Source: Mercenaria mercenaria (taxonomy: Eukaryota; Mollusca; Bivalvia; Venerida; Veneridae). Taken from it: a stretch of 64,000 nt of DNA. Both the position numbers and the translations under genes were made by a program. The notes below the pieces were generated by a model that saw only the letters and a program-made list of their open reading frames with translations, ran no database searches and was not told where the DNA came from. Every line of letters starts with the position of its first letter. The first letter of the stretch is position 1. The stretch lies in contig NC_069371.1 in NCBI RefSeq assembly GCF_021730395.1, positions 49,424,001-49,488,000 of the forward strand, read 5' to 3'. Shown here piece by piece: positions 35,099 through 46,549 of the stretch.

Positions 35099-36039
35099 TT
35101 TGACTATATTGGCGACTTTGAGACCACTAAATTGAATCAATCGCCGAAATTAAGTATATGAATTATGACAATAGATGTTAACAGTGACCGTTGTTTTCGG
35201 TTTCCACAAATGTGCGTACGTTTTAAAAAGAAGAAACTGAGTAATAAAACGGATTTGTTTGACATCATGTCTGTAACATAGTGCGGACAACTTTGTGAAA
35301 GAATATTTGGAGAACATGAGCTTATGCATTTATAGAATATATCATATTTTTATACTATCAAAAGCGGGTTTTTACAAGTATCCGCCAAATTAAATACCCA
35401 TACAGCAGACCTAGCTATTTGAAGAATTAGGGCCAACGCTGACCAAACAGAGCTGGAGATAGATCTGAACGAAAAGATGAAAATAGATATGAGCTGATTT
35501 TTTTTCTCGTAACAGAGATCGAATAGGAGTATTTGAATAACGGTACTGACGGGAGCGGGAGTGAAGCTCATGTGATACAAAATGCCGGTCTCTCAGTGAA
35601 CAGTGTCAAGGACAGACAAAGTCAGCCCCAGTCTGCTGTTAATTTCCTTCAGTGTTTTCTATGCTTTCAAAGTGGTAGATTTTTGTATCTACCATAACTG
35701 TTTTTATGTGTTGTCATATTTTTGGTCCTTTGCGATCATAGAATTTAAGCAATTGTTATTGTTAGATCTTTAAGCCGTCTTTGTTTGTGTTTGGGTTCTT
35801 TTCATCGCCAAGATATCTCAGTAAAGCAGCAACTTAGTAAAGTTTATTTCCTCCGTAAAATTTTCTAATAAAGTAACTCTTTCCTAGTAACAATAAAGGT
35901 TACGTCATGTTCAAAAGTGCCTAAATAAAGTAATGATTTAATCAAAGCCCTGAAAGGACTGATAGCCAGTGCTTATTGTGTGATATTTCAACCGATCAAC
36001 ATTTCATTGTGCATAGACAGGTCTTGATTTGAACAATGT
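35099..36039. other. 3' flank of gene 1
   Basis: Probably includes the 3' UTR of gene 1. No further coding sequence seen. Confidence 0.4.
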
Positions 36040-36180
36040 TGTTAGAGGTCTACCAGACAATGCTACATGTCAAATATCTAAGCTCTGTGCATTGTGGTTT
36101 AAGGCAAAAAGATTTTTAAAGGTTTTCCCTATACAGCTCTTTGTAAAACTAAGTTTGTTCCAGGGTGGGGGCCAATTTCA
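36040..36180. repeat. Fragment of the 54.9-56.5 kb repeat family
   Basis: GACAATGCTACATGTCAAAT followed by AAGATTTTTAAAGGTTTTCC resembles the unit of the family seen at 54880-56475. Confidence 0.5.
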
Positions 36181-36181
36181 C

Positions 36182-36228
36182 CCCTAAACCCTAAACCCTA
36201 AATCTAACTTTAAACCCTAACTCTAACA
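36182..36228. repeat. Short CCCTAAA telomere-like tract
   Basis: Three adjacent CCCTAAA heptamers, followed by degenerate ones (AACCCTAACTCTAAC). The motif is the plant-type heptamer rather than the CCCTAA hexamer of molluscan telomeres. Confidence 0.7.
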
Positions 36229-36673
36229 CTTGAGCGGAGTGATTCCAAAAAATTCGAATGTCAATATTAAGTTCAACATTATTCTAGAATCCGTTGCTGC
36301 TTGTTTTGTTGTTTAAAACAGTAGTCCTAGTTGCTCACACATTCACACAACACCAAGATTATAAAAAATATGGGATTATTTTTTTCACACGTCCAGAATA
36401 TTTGTGTGATGCGGTCACATAGAAATAGAAGGAAAACTCAGACGACGCGAGGTTGAAACTTTGTAATTGATTTAGAGCTATAACCAGTTGCTAAATTACG
36501 GGCTAAAAATCATTTTAACAAGCAAAAATGTCATCTTATAACTTCTATGTAGAATAATCAATTAAATGAAATTTAAAAAATATAATTTACAACGCAAAAG
36601 GAAATACTCGATACTGTTGAAAAATTTCTCTAGATATCAAAATGTTTGTGATTTTATTTTATGAAACTACATT

Positions 36674-36910
36674 TGAGCCACGCCACAGAAAACCAACATA
36701 GTGGGTTTGCGACCAGCATGGATCCAGACCAGCCTGCGCATCCGCGCAGTCTGGTGAGGATCCATGCTGTTCGCTAACAGTTTCTCCAATTCCAAAAGGC
36801 TGTAAAAGCGAACAGCATGGATCCTGACCAGACTGCGCGGATGCGCAGGCTGGTCTGGATCCATGCTGGTCGCAAACCCACTATGTTGGTTTTCCCGTGG
36901 CGCGGCTCAT
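36674..36910. repeat. Near-perfect palindromic MITE (about 237 bp)
   Basis: The left arm starts TGAGCCACGCCACAG and the right arm ends CGTGGCGCGGCTCA. Arms of about 105 bp pair almost completely, including CCAACATAGTGGGTTTGCGA and GACCAGCCTGCGCATCCGCG, around a short centre. It is non-coding, with related copies at 19780-19934 and 53932-54098. Confidence 0.92.
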
Positions 36911-38244
36911 TTGTATTATCCTAATCGTTTTGTATATATTTTCCTAATTTTACCAACTCAGATCCATTCCAAATTTTATGCAAAAATCCTCTGTGTGTCT
37001 AAAATCTATTGTGCTGCATTTTATGATTTTTGTACACAGTGTCAGCAGATTTAACAGAAAAACCAGCAGTGCATATGACTGTACTGTCAAGGTTGGATTT
37101 GACCATAATTATGAATTCCAGGAAGCAAACAGCGCGATCGAGCGAAATGAAGTAAATTGTGAAAAATTCTCTTCTAAACCTGATGTAAAAATATATAAAA
37201 CAATAACTTCTAAACGTCTACGTTTAACTCGAAAGTATTTCATTCTTTGTATGTATGCTTCATTTGCATTAAGCATTAAATGTTTTGTTGTTGTTTTTTT
37301 TTCTTTTTTGAAGGAGACTGCACAATGATCAGTTGCGGCCAATTTTAATTTTACTTGTTACAGTAGCAGTAATCGCTCATTGTATTGAAAGTTTAAATTT
37401 GTCTGTAAAATAATATGTTAAATAACATACATATTGTTGCACTGTGGAGTAGCAGAAATGTTTATGTACAAATGTTGTTTGGTGCTATTGCATGATGGTG
37501 ATATCTCTAGCAGTACTATTGAATACTGCTTATATAAAAAGCAGCGAGTATGTCAGCATTATTATTATTATCATCATAATCATTATTATTATTATTATCA
37601 TCATCATCTGTTAATTACATTTTTTGTCACCCTAGAGGTCTTGACTGGCCGGCCGGCCGAATACCTGCATTACTTCACAAGGTAATTAGCATAGATCAAG
37701 AGCGCGACTTCATGTTATCATGGCCTCTTGTTAGCATTGGTATAACATAAAAAAAAATCTACGGAAGACAAAGAACGTAACCAAACAAAATAATAGTAGA
37801 CTCGTTTTGATTGTGTTTGTTGATGAAATGTAATGAAGATAAAGTGTGCAATACCCCTCACGACCCCTGGCATCGGCTCGGATGGACTCTATGATCCCAG
37901 AGGACCAGAAAATATAATAGCAATTACAAACCATTATTTTTTCATCATAGAAATACGAAATTATTTTAGAGACCAGCTCCAATTAAATGTTGTATTGCAT
38001 TTTCACATATATTTTTATTTCGCACAGCCAAAATACATTTCTACGCTTTTTGCATATATTCATGCATAATACAAATCTTTTTAGGTATCATGCTGTATTT
38101 CATGTTAAATAATATAAAGTATTGCTGACATTAAAGTAAATAGAAATGTATTTTCTTTAAATCAGAGTTTGCATATCAGGCTGTATATCTTCATAGTTTT
38201 TACGCAATATCGTGTTGTGTTTTTCCTTGAAGCATTTTTTTCAA
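36911..38244. other. Intergenic, with ATT/ATC microsatellite
   Basis: A microsatellite of ATT and ATC units lies at 37556-37611. No supported gene. A GGCCGGCCGGCC-like run occurs at 37646-37658. Confidence 0.5.
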
Positions 38245-38455
38245 TGATTTTTGAAGGTGGAGGAAGACACAAGGTGCCCCTCTGGTCATTATAAGGATGT
38301 GTACTTAGGTAGAACCGCTAACTTTCAATAAACCAGTTGGGTTGCTTCCTCACATGAATAGTTCTATATATATGCCAGATCTGTAGGGTGCAAGTATTTC
38401 GAATTCAGCGACCTTGACCACATGCCAACGGATGTTCCCTCAATTTGTGTGGTAT
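38245..38455 (-). repeat. Degenerate tRNA-derived SINE, antisense
   Basis: GGTGGAGGAAGACACAAGGT, GCTTCCTCACATGAA and CAGCGACCTTGACCAC align in order with the SINE at 50456-50731. The A and B boxes are worn. Confidence 0.65.
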
Positions 38456-38855
38456 GTGGTTTTACGTGGTGTCTATATTGGTCTTACAACTTTTGATAAG
38501 AGAAATGTTAATGTAAGCTAATTTGGTATTCCTCTTTAATTACATGTTAGAAGTAAATGTGTCGTAAATGTTGCATTTTATTCTCATTTCACCTTATTGA
38601 TTATTTTTGATTCCGTATCGATTTACTATAATTTATTGTAATCAGTAAAGAACTCTTACGAGTAAATGTTTAAATGTTGTATCTATTATATTTCTATAAT
38701 ACTTTGTCTACTAGTAGGTTTTATATAATTTTGATAATTTTAAACGAATTTTGACTCATCAAATAGATATTCTAAAGTTTAATGGTACATTGTATTCATT
38801 TTATAAACTAGGTGGATTATACGAGGCGAGTCTACTTTATCACCAGAAATCAGCC

Positions 38856-38880
38856 AGAGAGAGAGAGAGAGAGAGAGAGA
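38856..38880. repeat. (GA)n microsatellite
   Basis: An uninterrupted GA run of about 25 bp. Confidence 0.95.
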
Positions 38881-40690
38881 TTTATGCATTAAATTTTATG
38901 TTTTAAGTACTGCGAATAATTCCCTACACAAAACAAAATGAATGCATAAATGGCGGACAGGCATACAGTTGTACTCATCACTGCACAACTAAATGTCGTA
39001 CGAGATTATTATAAATTACCAGATTGTATGTTTATGATGATTATCCCAAACAGTCACTTTGTAATATTCTTATATGTAAGGGTGTGCAGCAAATAAAACA
39101 CTAAACATATACTTACATATTGAATTTAAAAAGTATGTATGTGTGTTGAAACTTTATCTGTATTTTAAAAAAAAAAATATTTTCCTCATTTTTCTATTAT
39201 GTTACTCTTCGACTTAGGAAGGATATGTCAATTTTTAATTAATACTACAGTCTTAAAGCTGTAAACATGTTAGTCATAATGTCCGGGCCCTAAAATTGAA
39301 AATAAGTTTTTCGTTGATTGAATCATTTTTTCTATACGTCCACCTAATGCATTTTGACAGATTGCCATTTGCACTCATTAAATGTTATGAAACCAACTAT
39401 TGCAAAGAACTGAATATAACGACTATTACGAAATCGACACGATCCATCCATAAAAAAAAGACAATATACATTGTAAAGATAACTTCTCATAATTGTTAAA
39501 CGAACAAGATTTTAACAAACAATTTACCTGCCCAATACATGTTTTACTGTACTGTCCCATACCGTTAAGTATTACTGGATGCTTAAGATATTCCCATAAA
39601 GTAAGTCCCCCATCAAAAATGATATTTTATTTGTAAAGAAATAGAAATAAATAGTTTTTAAAACTGAAAATGAAAAAAAAATAACTTAGTAATGTGGAAA
39701 GCTGGTACTGAAACGTTGTTGCAAATGCATCAAAACGAAGCTATTCAACAGTTCTTTGGAAATGGTTAGTGTAAAAGGCAATGCCCGCGATGCAGTACTT
39801 TAGCGATATTCAAGGCATATATCAGTAAATTGGCTATTGTTTTGCAAAATAATAAGCATGTTCTGTGTGCTGCTCAATATTCATTTGAAACAGAAATGAT
39901 CCTCCCGCTGTTATTTGGAGCATCTTTTAAAATTTCTGCAGTATTTAATTTATCCATTTTATAAAACTTTTTGTATCATGATGATGTATGAACTTACTTT
40001 TAAAATTGGCCGTAGAAATGTAACGGCGTGTTTACCATGGCAACAGCTGATGGAATCGGTTCTGTCCGAAAATTCAGATTATTTAAGTTGATTTTAAACA
40101 AAAACGATTGAATGTTGACACGCATTAGCTAACTACATCTATATCTATCCACAGACGAATTCCTAACCACAGATATATCATCATCAATATATACATACCA
40201 CAGTGAGTAGCAAACAAAACAATGATTTGAGGCCTTTAACTTTTTGTTTTCTTGGATTTCAGTTTGTTTTTTAGAACAGCACATTGTGCTCAGGGAGAAC
40301 AATTCCACACCTTGAACAGACATCTGAGGGCATGCAGTGCGATAACATTTCGTACTAATTAAGTATTAGTATGTCCTAAGTAGGAGAAACTTACTCCACT
40401 AGGATGCTTCATTAAATTTGCAATTTAACAATCGTATTGATAATAACATATTTTGTGAAGATGTAAGGCTACGAAGCGAAGAATATGAAAAATGTTAAAT
40501 ATTGAGTTTACATTACAATATTTGAAAAATATGCGAATATGTACTATGATGTACAAACCAACTACGATTCAGGTCGTTTGGTGACGTATACTACCTGGCG
40601 ACAAGGTATGTTACCCATCAATGCGTTTGAATATGTACACGTACATAGTTTATACTGATACAATCTGACCAAAGTACTTGATCTTCTAAA
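38881..40690. other. Intergenic, no gene seen
   Basis: AT-rich. Near 39715-39800 there is a copy of a small module (GCAAATGCATCAAAACGAAG) that recurs at about 43003, 52970 and, inverted, 61594. Confidence 0.45.
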
Positions 40691-40694
40691 CGAA

Positions 40695-41025
40695 GATCTG
40701 AGAACGACCCATTCACATTCGTCTTCTGTATATTTTGGATTTCCAATATTGCTATTTTTATTTTATCCAATCAGACGACTTGTTCGAATGTCAAAGAGTA
40801 AGAAAAATGTGCAGTCATTCTAAGGCTCGAACCCGGGACCCCTCGCTTACAAAGCAAGTGGCCTACCGACTGAGCTAGCCGGCTATCTGATCCATTACGA
40901 CATAAGAATTGTAAATATCAAAAGTCAAGGCTTACAGGTAGATTTGCAAGATGTTGTAAGTTTGGCTCTGATTGGCTAGCGAAAGGGTCGTCAGAACGAG
41001 GCTATGAATAGGTCGTTCTCAGATC
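40695..41025. mobile_element. TIR element carrying a tRNA-like module, upstream of gene 2
   Basis: The inverted ends GATCTGAGAACGACC (left) and GGTCGTTCTCAGATC (right) bound 331 bp. Inside lies a minus-strand tRNA-like sequence (40821-40884). It sits 134 bp before the ATG of gene 2 and so overlaps the region where its promoter is expected. Confidence 0.7.
40821..40884 (-). repeat. tRNA-Thr(TGT)-like sequence, not a functional tRNA
   Basis: On the minus strand AGCCGGCTAGCTCAGTCGG (D-arm, A box) is followed by an anticodon arm CTTGC/TTTGTAA/GCGAG with TGT in the loop, then CCCGGGTTCGAGCC (B box). The acceptor stem cannot pair with the following bases, so it is a tRNA-derived module inside a transposable element. 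Confidence 0.6.
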
Positions 41026-41159
41026 CTATGCGTAGCGTAATAGGAGATGTACTTCAGTCAGATTGATACTGATATACGTTAAGGTTTGAGGCGTTTAATC
41101 AAATATGTTTACATAAAAATCTTAACTTATGATTTAGGAATTTAAAATAAGAGTTTAGT

Positions 41160-44100
41160 ATGGAAGTATCAGGAAGAAAAGCTGATCAAGACAGGAGTGT
41201 AGCTAGTGGGAAAATATATCACTTTTGTGAACCATGCCAAGATGAGCAGGTAATGACACGAGCGAATGGTCTATGTCGAGAATGTAAAGAATATATGTGT
41301 AATACATGCTTCCAACATCATCTAAAAGCGAGGCAATGTAGAAACCACGTGTTTCTTGATGCAAGTGATCAGTCAGCATCGTCGCATGAAGGTGATGGAA
41401 AGGCCGTGAAATGTAAATTTCATAAGAACGAAACGATCAAATACTATTGTCGTAAGCATGACATTGTAGGGTGTGGTGACTGTATGGTACTTGGGCACGG
41501 CGCTTGTAAGCCAGAATTTGTGAAGGACTTAGTGAAAGATTTCCAAGAAAACGGAGTGTTCCGACGTTTCGTTGGAAAACTTGAAAATTTGACATCTGCA
41601 ATCGCAGAGAGTGAAAAGAAAATTCAAGATGATATGAGAGAAAATAAAACAATGTATGAAATTGCACTGAAAGAAATAATTAAGTTTAGAGCAGACATTA
41701 ATGAGTATTTGGATAAGGCTGAAACAGATGTTATAACTGAGGTAAATCGTTTTAAGTCTGAAAATGAAAACCTACTGGTCAAGCTGGAGAAGAACTGCAA
41801 GGAACTTTCTTGTAAAATAGGCAAAGTTAAACAGGTAATAAATGCAGAAAACTGCCGAGGTACTTCACTATTTATTCATTCAGTTGAGTGCAAGCCTGAC
41901 GTGCTAGACATTGAACGTGCATTAGCCCAGCTGAAATTAAAAAATAATATTGAGAAAATCACGTTTGTACCTGACAAACAGTTGTTCAATATCGTCGCTT
42001 CTAAAACAAAGCTCGGAGAAATGGCCGTTCCAGCGTTTGCTGACGTAAAGCAACTGTCTCATGCGACGATTGATAAAACGCCCGATGAGAAAATTCAAAG
42101 AAAACAACTCAGCGAGACGAAAGAAGGTATTTTACTATATGCATGTGTTATACTTATTCAAAATATGAAATTTAAGTATCGGTAAGCTTTGTGTTTACTA
42201 GTAAAATGTGCTTTACGAATAGCATTTGTCAATGAGATTATCCGGTATTGATTTGAAATACATTAAAAGAATTATACTTTTACTGAAAATTGCACAATAT
42301 GTTAAGGGTTTATTCTTGCATACCGAGCGGACTTATCCCGGCGCCAATGTTTGCAAAACTTGTTTTTCATCAAGGAATGCTGGGTGTTTCTCTTGCTGTG
42401 AATTACGACATAGAAAAACTACTGTGTTTATAAGAGCGTTTATTCGTATCCTACCATACTGTAAGAAAAAAAGGTTTAAAAGAAATTCATTCGTTAAATT
42501 TGATTTACACTTCTAGTTATGTTTCAACAGCAGTATGGAATCATTGCAATGTTATGTTGATTAGCAACATCAAATTTTGCTGCTGTTATTTAATCCAAAC
42601 TGAATAGATCTGTCAACAGAATTATTTAGCATTAGTTTCGTCATCATATAATTTCAGTGTTGAGATCAAATGCTGGGGTAAACGGGACACACGCAATGCC
42701 AGTCAGTAAGGTAAGTTATACACTCGTGAAAGAAACATATAACTTACCATTCAAATATCTGCATTATTTTCGCCCAAAATGAGCCAATTTCACAAAACTA
42801 GCTGACTTCTTTCGTTAAATGTAATCTATATGGAGGAAAACCATATAAAAGAAAATACCTACGCGTTTATTATTTGTCATTTCTAACCTCATTTCAATAC
42901 ACTAAGTCAAAAGTTGTCCCCTACCCCCACCCCCACCCCCTTGAAAATGAATACTTTTTGTAAATAAGTGAAAATAGAAATATGTTTTTCAGCCCTGGTA
43001 TATTATTGCAAATGCATTTAAACGAAGATATGTAACAGACCTTTTAAAATGTTGAGATGTTAAAAGCGTTGCACTGTCCAAAAGTGTGGCCCATAAAGTT
43101 GTGCAGTCTTTTTCTTGAATTCAATGTATATATATATAAAATGACAATTGCTTTGTAGAGTAATATATGTGCTATTCATTATTCATGTAAAACAGCTCGG
43201 TCCTCCTATGGTTTGGTATTGTTTGGACTTTTGTTTTCGAAATATGGACACAGCTGTTAACATATTAATCTCAGACCTTCAGCTTTTTGCCTCGAACTCT
43301 CTGCCATTAGTTATCCTGCTAATAGTTCACGTGTACATATAAGCATTTATTATTCATTTTGTATTTCAGAAAGATGGCGAAATTGTTTTCGAAACGTATT
43401 ATCATCAGAGCGGGATAGAGTTTCAGTGTATTTACCAGAATGAAACTCGATACTACCTCGCTGACTCTTGGGTATAATACATAATTCATAAATCGAAATT
43501 AAGAATCAATTTAAGTACATTTGTAATAGACAAATACATGTCTTTGATAATTTTTTTACAAGAGCTATAATAGTTAACCATAATATGGTTAAGAAAATTA
43601 ACCTATTATCTCCAGGCAAGTTCAGCAAGCCCAGAGACAGTATATAATTATGATATAAAACATTCAGTTACATTCCTATAACTATACATTGAATTTTACA
43701 GTGGGGCTAATACAGTAAATACCTTTTCATTTTAATGGAATATCCCATATTAAAGAAAAAGATGATAAATTTGGCGCCCTGAGTGGCTGCCTTTGCGCTG
43801 TGTAAAGCAGTAAAGCGCCTGTGAACGTGTTAATCATGAAAAGGGTTCTATATAAATCCGGTATAACAATAATGATAATAATATAGTTTTATCTTACCCC
43901 CATTCATTCTTCTTTCTAGTATTTACGTTTCTTATTAAAATAACACCAAGGGAAACTACTTGCAATACTGTTCTATCCCACAGGTTTGACTCTGAAAAAG
44001 ACACCCCCGTGCCTACTCCCCACACCCACCCCCATGCAAAAGTGCCAAGGTGTTGAAAAGTGTTTGGACCCCCGACTTGATTTGCTTCCTTCTTAAGTTT

Positions 44101-45456
44101 TTTGTTGAGTTTAACGTCGCACTGACACAATTATAGGTCATATGACGACTTCCTTCTTAATTGACGGAAGGTCAGAATGAAAGATATACTGTACCAAACT
44201 TTTTGTTGGACAGCTCTATCAATCAGCGACTTATAAATCGATTGGAAACGTGATTTATATTGACCTCTCTTACGTTTCTGCTACCGAACAATAACAAACA
44301 TTTACTGCTTGTTCTGTTCAATTCTTTTCATTTTCAGGAATGGCTGGAATTTCCTGAACATTGGTACATCGAAGGCGTGTTGATGACTAAATCTGTCCTC
44401 AAAGATGATAGTACTGTAAGTTTAATCAAATGATTTTTTTAGAAAAATACTGGATCCTGAATTTTATTAATGTTTTTAATCAACCTAAGTTATGGATAAA
44501 TTATGTCTTAACATTTCAGTTTGTACTTAGACAAAAGAACACAACTTTCTCAATAAATAAAAGTTTACCGAGAATATATTTTAATAGACAGTTTTCTTTA
44601 TTCAGATTCGGAGTGTGTAGATCTGCATCATTTCATCTGTCTGTCTTTTTGTTGTTAAATTGGCTTTTTCTGTACAATGTTACTACAAAATGATATTTAC
44701 ATTGGCTAATGTACTTCTAAGTATCTACTGGATTAAGCCATTGTAATGTCCCGAGGCAACTACGCTAGGTTCAAACCCACAGCGTTTCGTTTATGATAAT
44801 TAAAATCTGTTTAAATTAAATATATTTTAAATAATGCATGTAGTCGTATGTCAAAGGAAATTAAGTCAAAATACTTGTGACAGAATGAATGGAAAAAAAA
44901 CTAAAACATCAAAGGAAAATAAAGAAGACAGAAGTCCTAGAGTTGGAAAATAAATATGACACTTAGTAAGCACTTGGCATAAAATCTTTCATATACAGTC
45001 AAACCTGTCTATAAAGACCACCTTTTAGAGAGTCAAAATGTGGTCTTTTAAGGACAGGACAACCGTAAGCTGACAAAGCTTTCTGTCTTATTCCTAACTA
45101 ATGTTCTGTAAAAATTTCATGTATTACTGAAATAAAATATGTTTAAACTAAAATGTGGTTTTTATTGGGAGTTGGTTTTCATTCACAGGGTAAAATATCC
45201 TGTAATTGTTAGAATGAGAAACAAAACATGTGGTCTTTAGAGTCAGGTGGTCTCTGCTCCGATGTAGTCTTTAACACAGGTTTGACTGTACTGTCAAAAT
45301 TACAGAAAGCTTCAACTGAAGCGGACGTTTTAATGTGAAGTACACATATTTTTAGTTTGTTAGAAGGAAATTTTTCTGTAAGGCGAACTTGAATTTAAGG
45401 AAAATAAAATAAGGATTTGTTTTAATTTCCAGGAAAACAATTACAGGAAGAAATAA
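41160..45456 (+). CDS. TRIM-like B-box protein, gene 2 (five coding exons, intact)
   Basis: Exons: 41160-42126, 42658-42710, 43370-43471, 44338-44415 and 45433-45456, all with AG/GT borders. Phases run 1, 0, 0, 0 and end at TAA, giving 407 residues. Exon 1 encodes MEVSGRKA, a first zinc module (C23, C26, C39, C42, C47, C50, H53, H54, H63), a B-box type 2 module (C85, H88, C97, H100, C105, C108, H113, C116) and a coiled coil (about 140-235). There is no RING. Such proteins usually act as oligomeric cytoplasmic scaffolds; a role in immunity or RNA control is only an inference. Exons 3-4 encode a compact aromatic-rich segment (FETYYHQSGIEFQCIYQ, then SWEWLEFPEHWYIEGV) that I do not recognise. 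The ATG is chosen because genes 1 and 3 start at the same point. Confidence 0.85.
43000..43115. repeat. Copy of GCAAATGCAT module in intron 2 of gene 2
   Basis: TTGCAAATGCATTTAAACGA, TATGTAACAG and the following TGTCCAAAAGTGTGG match the interior of the MITE at 52659-53222. Confidence 0.6.
43770..43882. repeat. SINE-like 3' tail with (ATA)n
   Basis: The sequence runs through GCTGTGTAAAGCAGTAAAGC and TTCTATATAAATCCGGTATA and ends in AATAATGATAATAATA. This type of tail is common in molluscan SINEs. Confidence 0.5.
44100..44158 (-). repeat. SINE 3' tail fragment, antisense
   Basis: GTTGAGTTTAACGTCGCACT, then ATAGGTCATATGACGACTTC, is the same 3' stem-loop as in the SINE at 50456-50731. Confidence 0.65.
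44996..45288. mobile_element. Tc1/mariner-type MITE in intron 4 of gene 2
   Basis: 293 bp with ends CAGTCAAACCTGT and ACAGGTTTGACTG, flanked by TA on both sides (44994-44995 and 45289-45290). Internal GTGGTCTTT repeats are present. It is non-coding. Confidence 0.85.
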
Positions 45457-46549
45457 ATACCAGACGGACCGAGATACAGGAAGAAACGTTCATTAAGAAT
45501 TTATTTGCATGAGTGTGTCTCTTAAAAGATCCAAATGAATGTACTATTAAAGCTCAAATGGATGTGTTTATATCCAGATGGACATTTTTATAATAACTTT
45601 GTTAGGAAAGCACACATAACATTACTACACAACAATACTTTGTGACATAAATATTACCTTGAACAAAGCTTCTAATTACTCAAAAATTCAACAAAAATAA
45701 CAAGTACGCCAAAAACTGCAAAAATGTATCCAACCAATTAGATATTTTTTTTTTATATTTGAGGCCCGTTAGAGGTAACCCCGTTTATTTTTACCTTCAC
45801 AATTCATAATTAAACAATGACACAGAAACAGCAATTATATAAATCATTAGTTCTTTGTAACATGCATATGTAGCAAAGGTTAAATGTCGGTTGTGTTTTT
45901 TGTTAATTGTATGCACACACATATATACACACACAAATATAATCACATCCACACCATATATATCTCCCTAATATTATTGATCTAACCCTATTGAGAATAC
46001 ATATACTAAGTTATAGCTAAAACATTTAGTAAAGTACATACAAGGTGACATATGAATCCATTTTGGTAAATTCAAATTGCTATAAATGTCAAACTGACGA
46101 AACATCGCCAATTTATTAAAGAATGTGGCACTCGTTCCCTAGTACTATTAAAATAATCTTACAATTAGATTTTAAAAATGGATTTATAGCCTTGTTTGAC
46201 GCCGAAAAGTCGAAAAGCGAGAAAGAAGACTACAAAGAAGGAAACCAAATAGTGCTTTGTAAGGGGGACAATTCTTGAGACCTTGTTAGTACTTTTTACA
46301 AGGGAGGCAAATCTTATAACTTGAAAACACTGTTGTTTTATAAGGGAGACAATTCATGAGACCTTGTTAATACTTTTTACAAGGGAAACAAAGCTTATAA
46401 CTTGTCACAATAATAACTACTGCCTCACATATCTTAGTTTGGAAACAAAAAAAAAGGAAAAATAAAAAGATACAAGATCAGAAAGAGCATTCTACATTAT
46501 GAAAATGGCAGTGCAGTGCTGGGAGATGGGGGGATTGACCTAAAATAAA
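45457..46549. other. 3' flank of gene 2, no gene seen
   Basis: AT-rich. A direct duplication of about 90 bp containing GGGGGACAATTCTTGAGACC and ATAAGGGAGACAATTCATGA lies at 46255-46410. The right part may be 3' UTR of the antisense LINE that follows. Confidence 0.4.

Noticed and set aside
40821-40884. tRNA-Thr gene
   Set aside because: The D, anticodon and T arms are suggestive, but the acceptor stem does not pair and the sequence lies between transposon-like inverted ends.
42226-42516. Forward ORF with a cysteine cluster (CKTCFSSRNAGCFSCC) in intron 1 of gene 2
   Set aside because: It lies between confirmed exons of gene 2, has no splice sites and no family match. Probably a chance ORF in repeat-like sequence.
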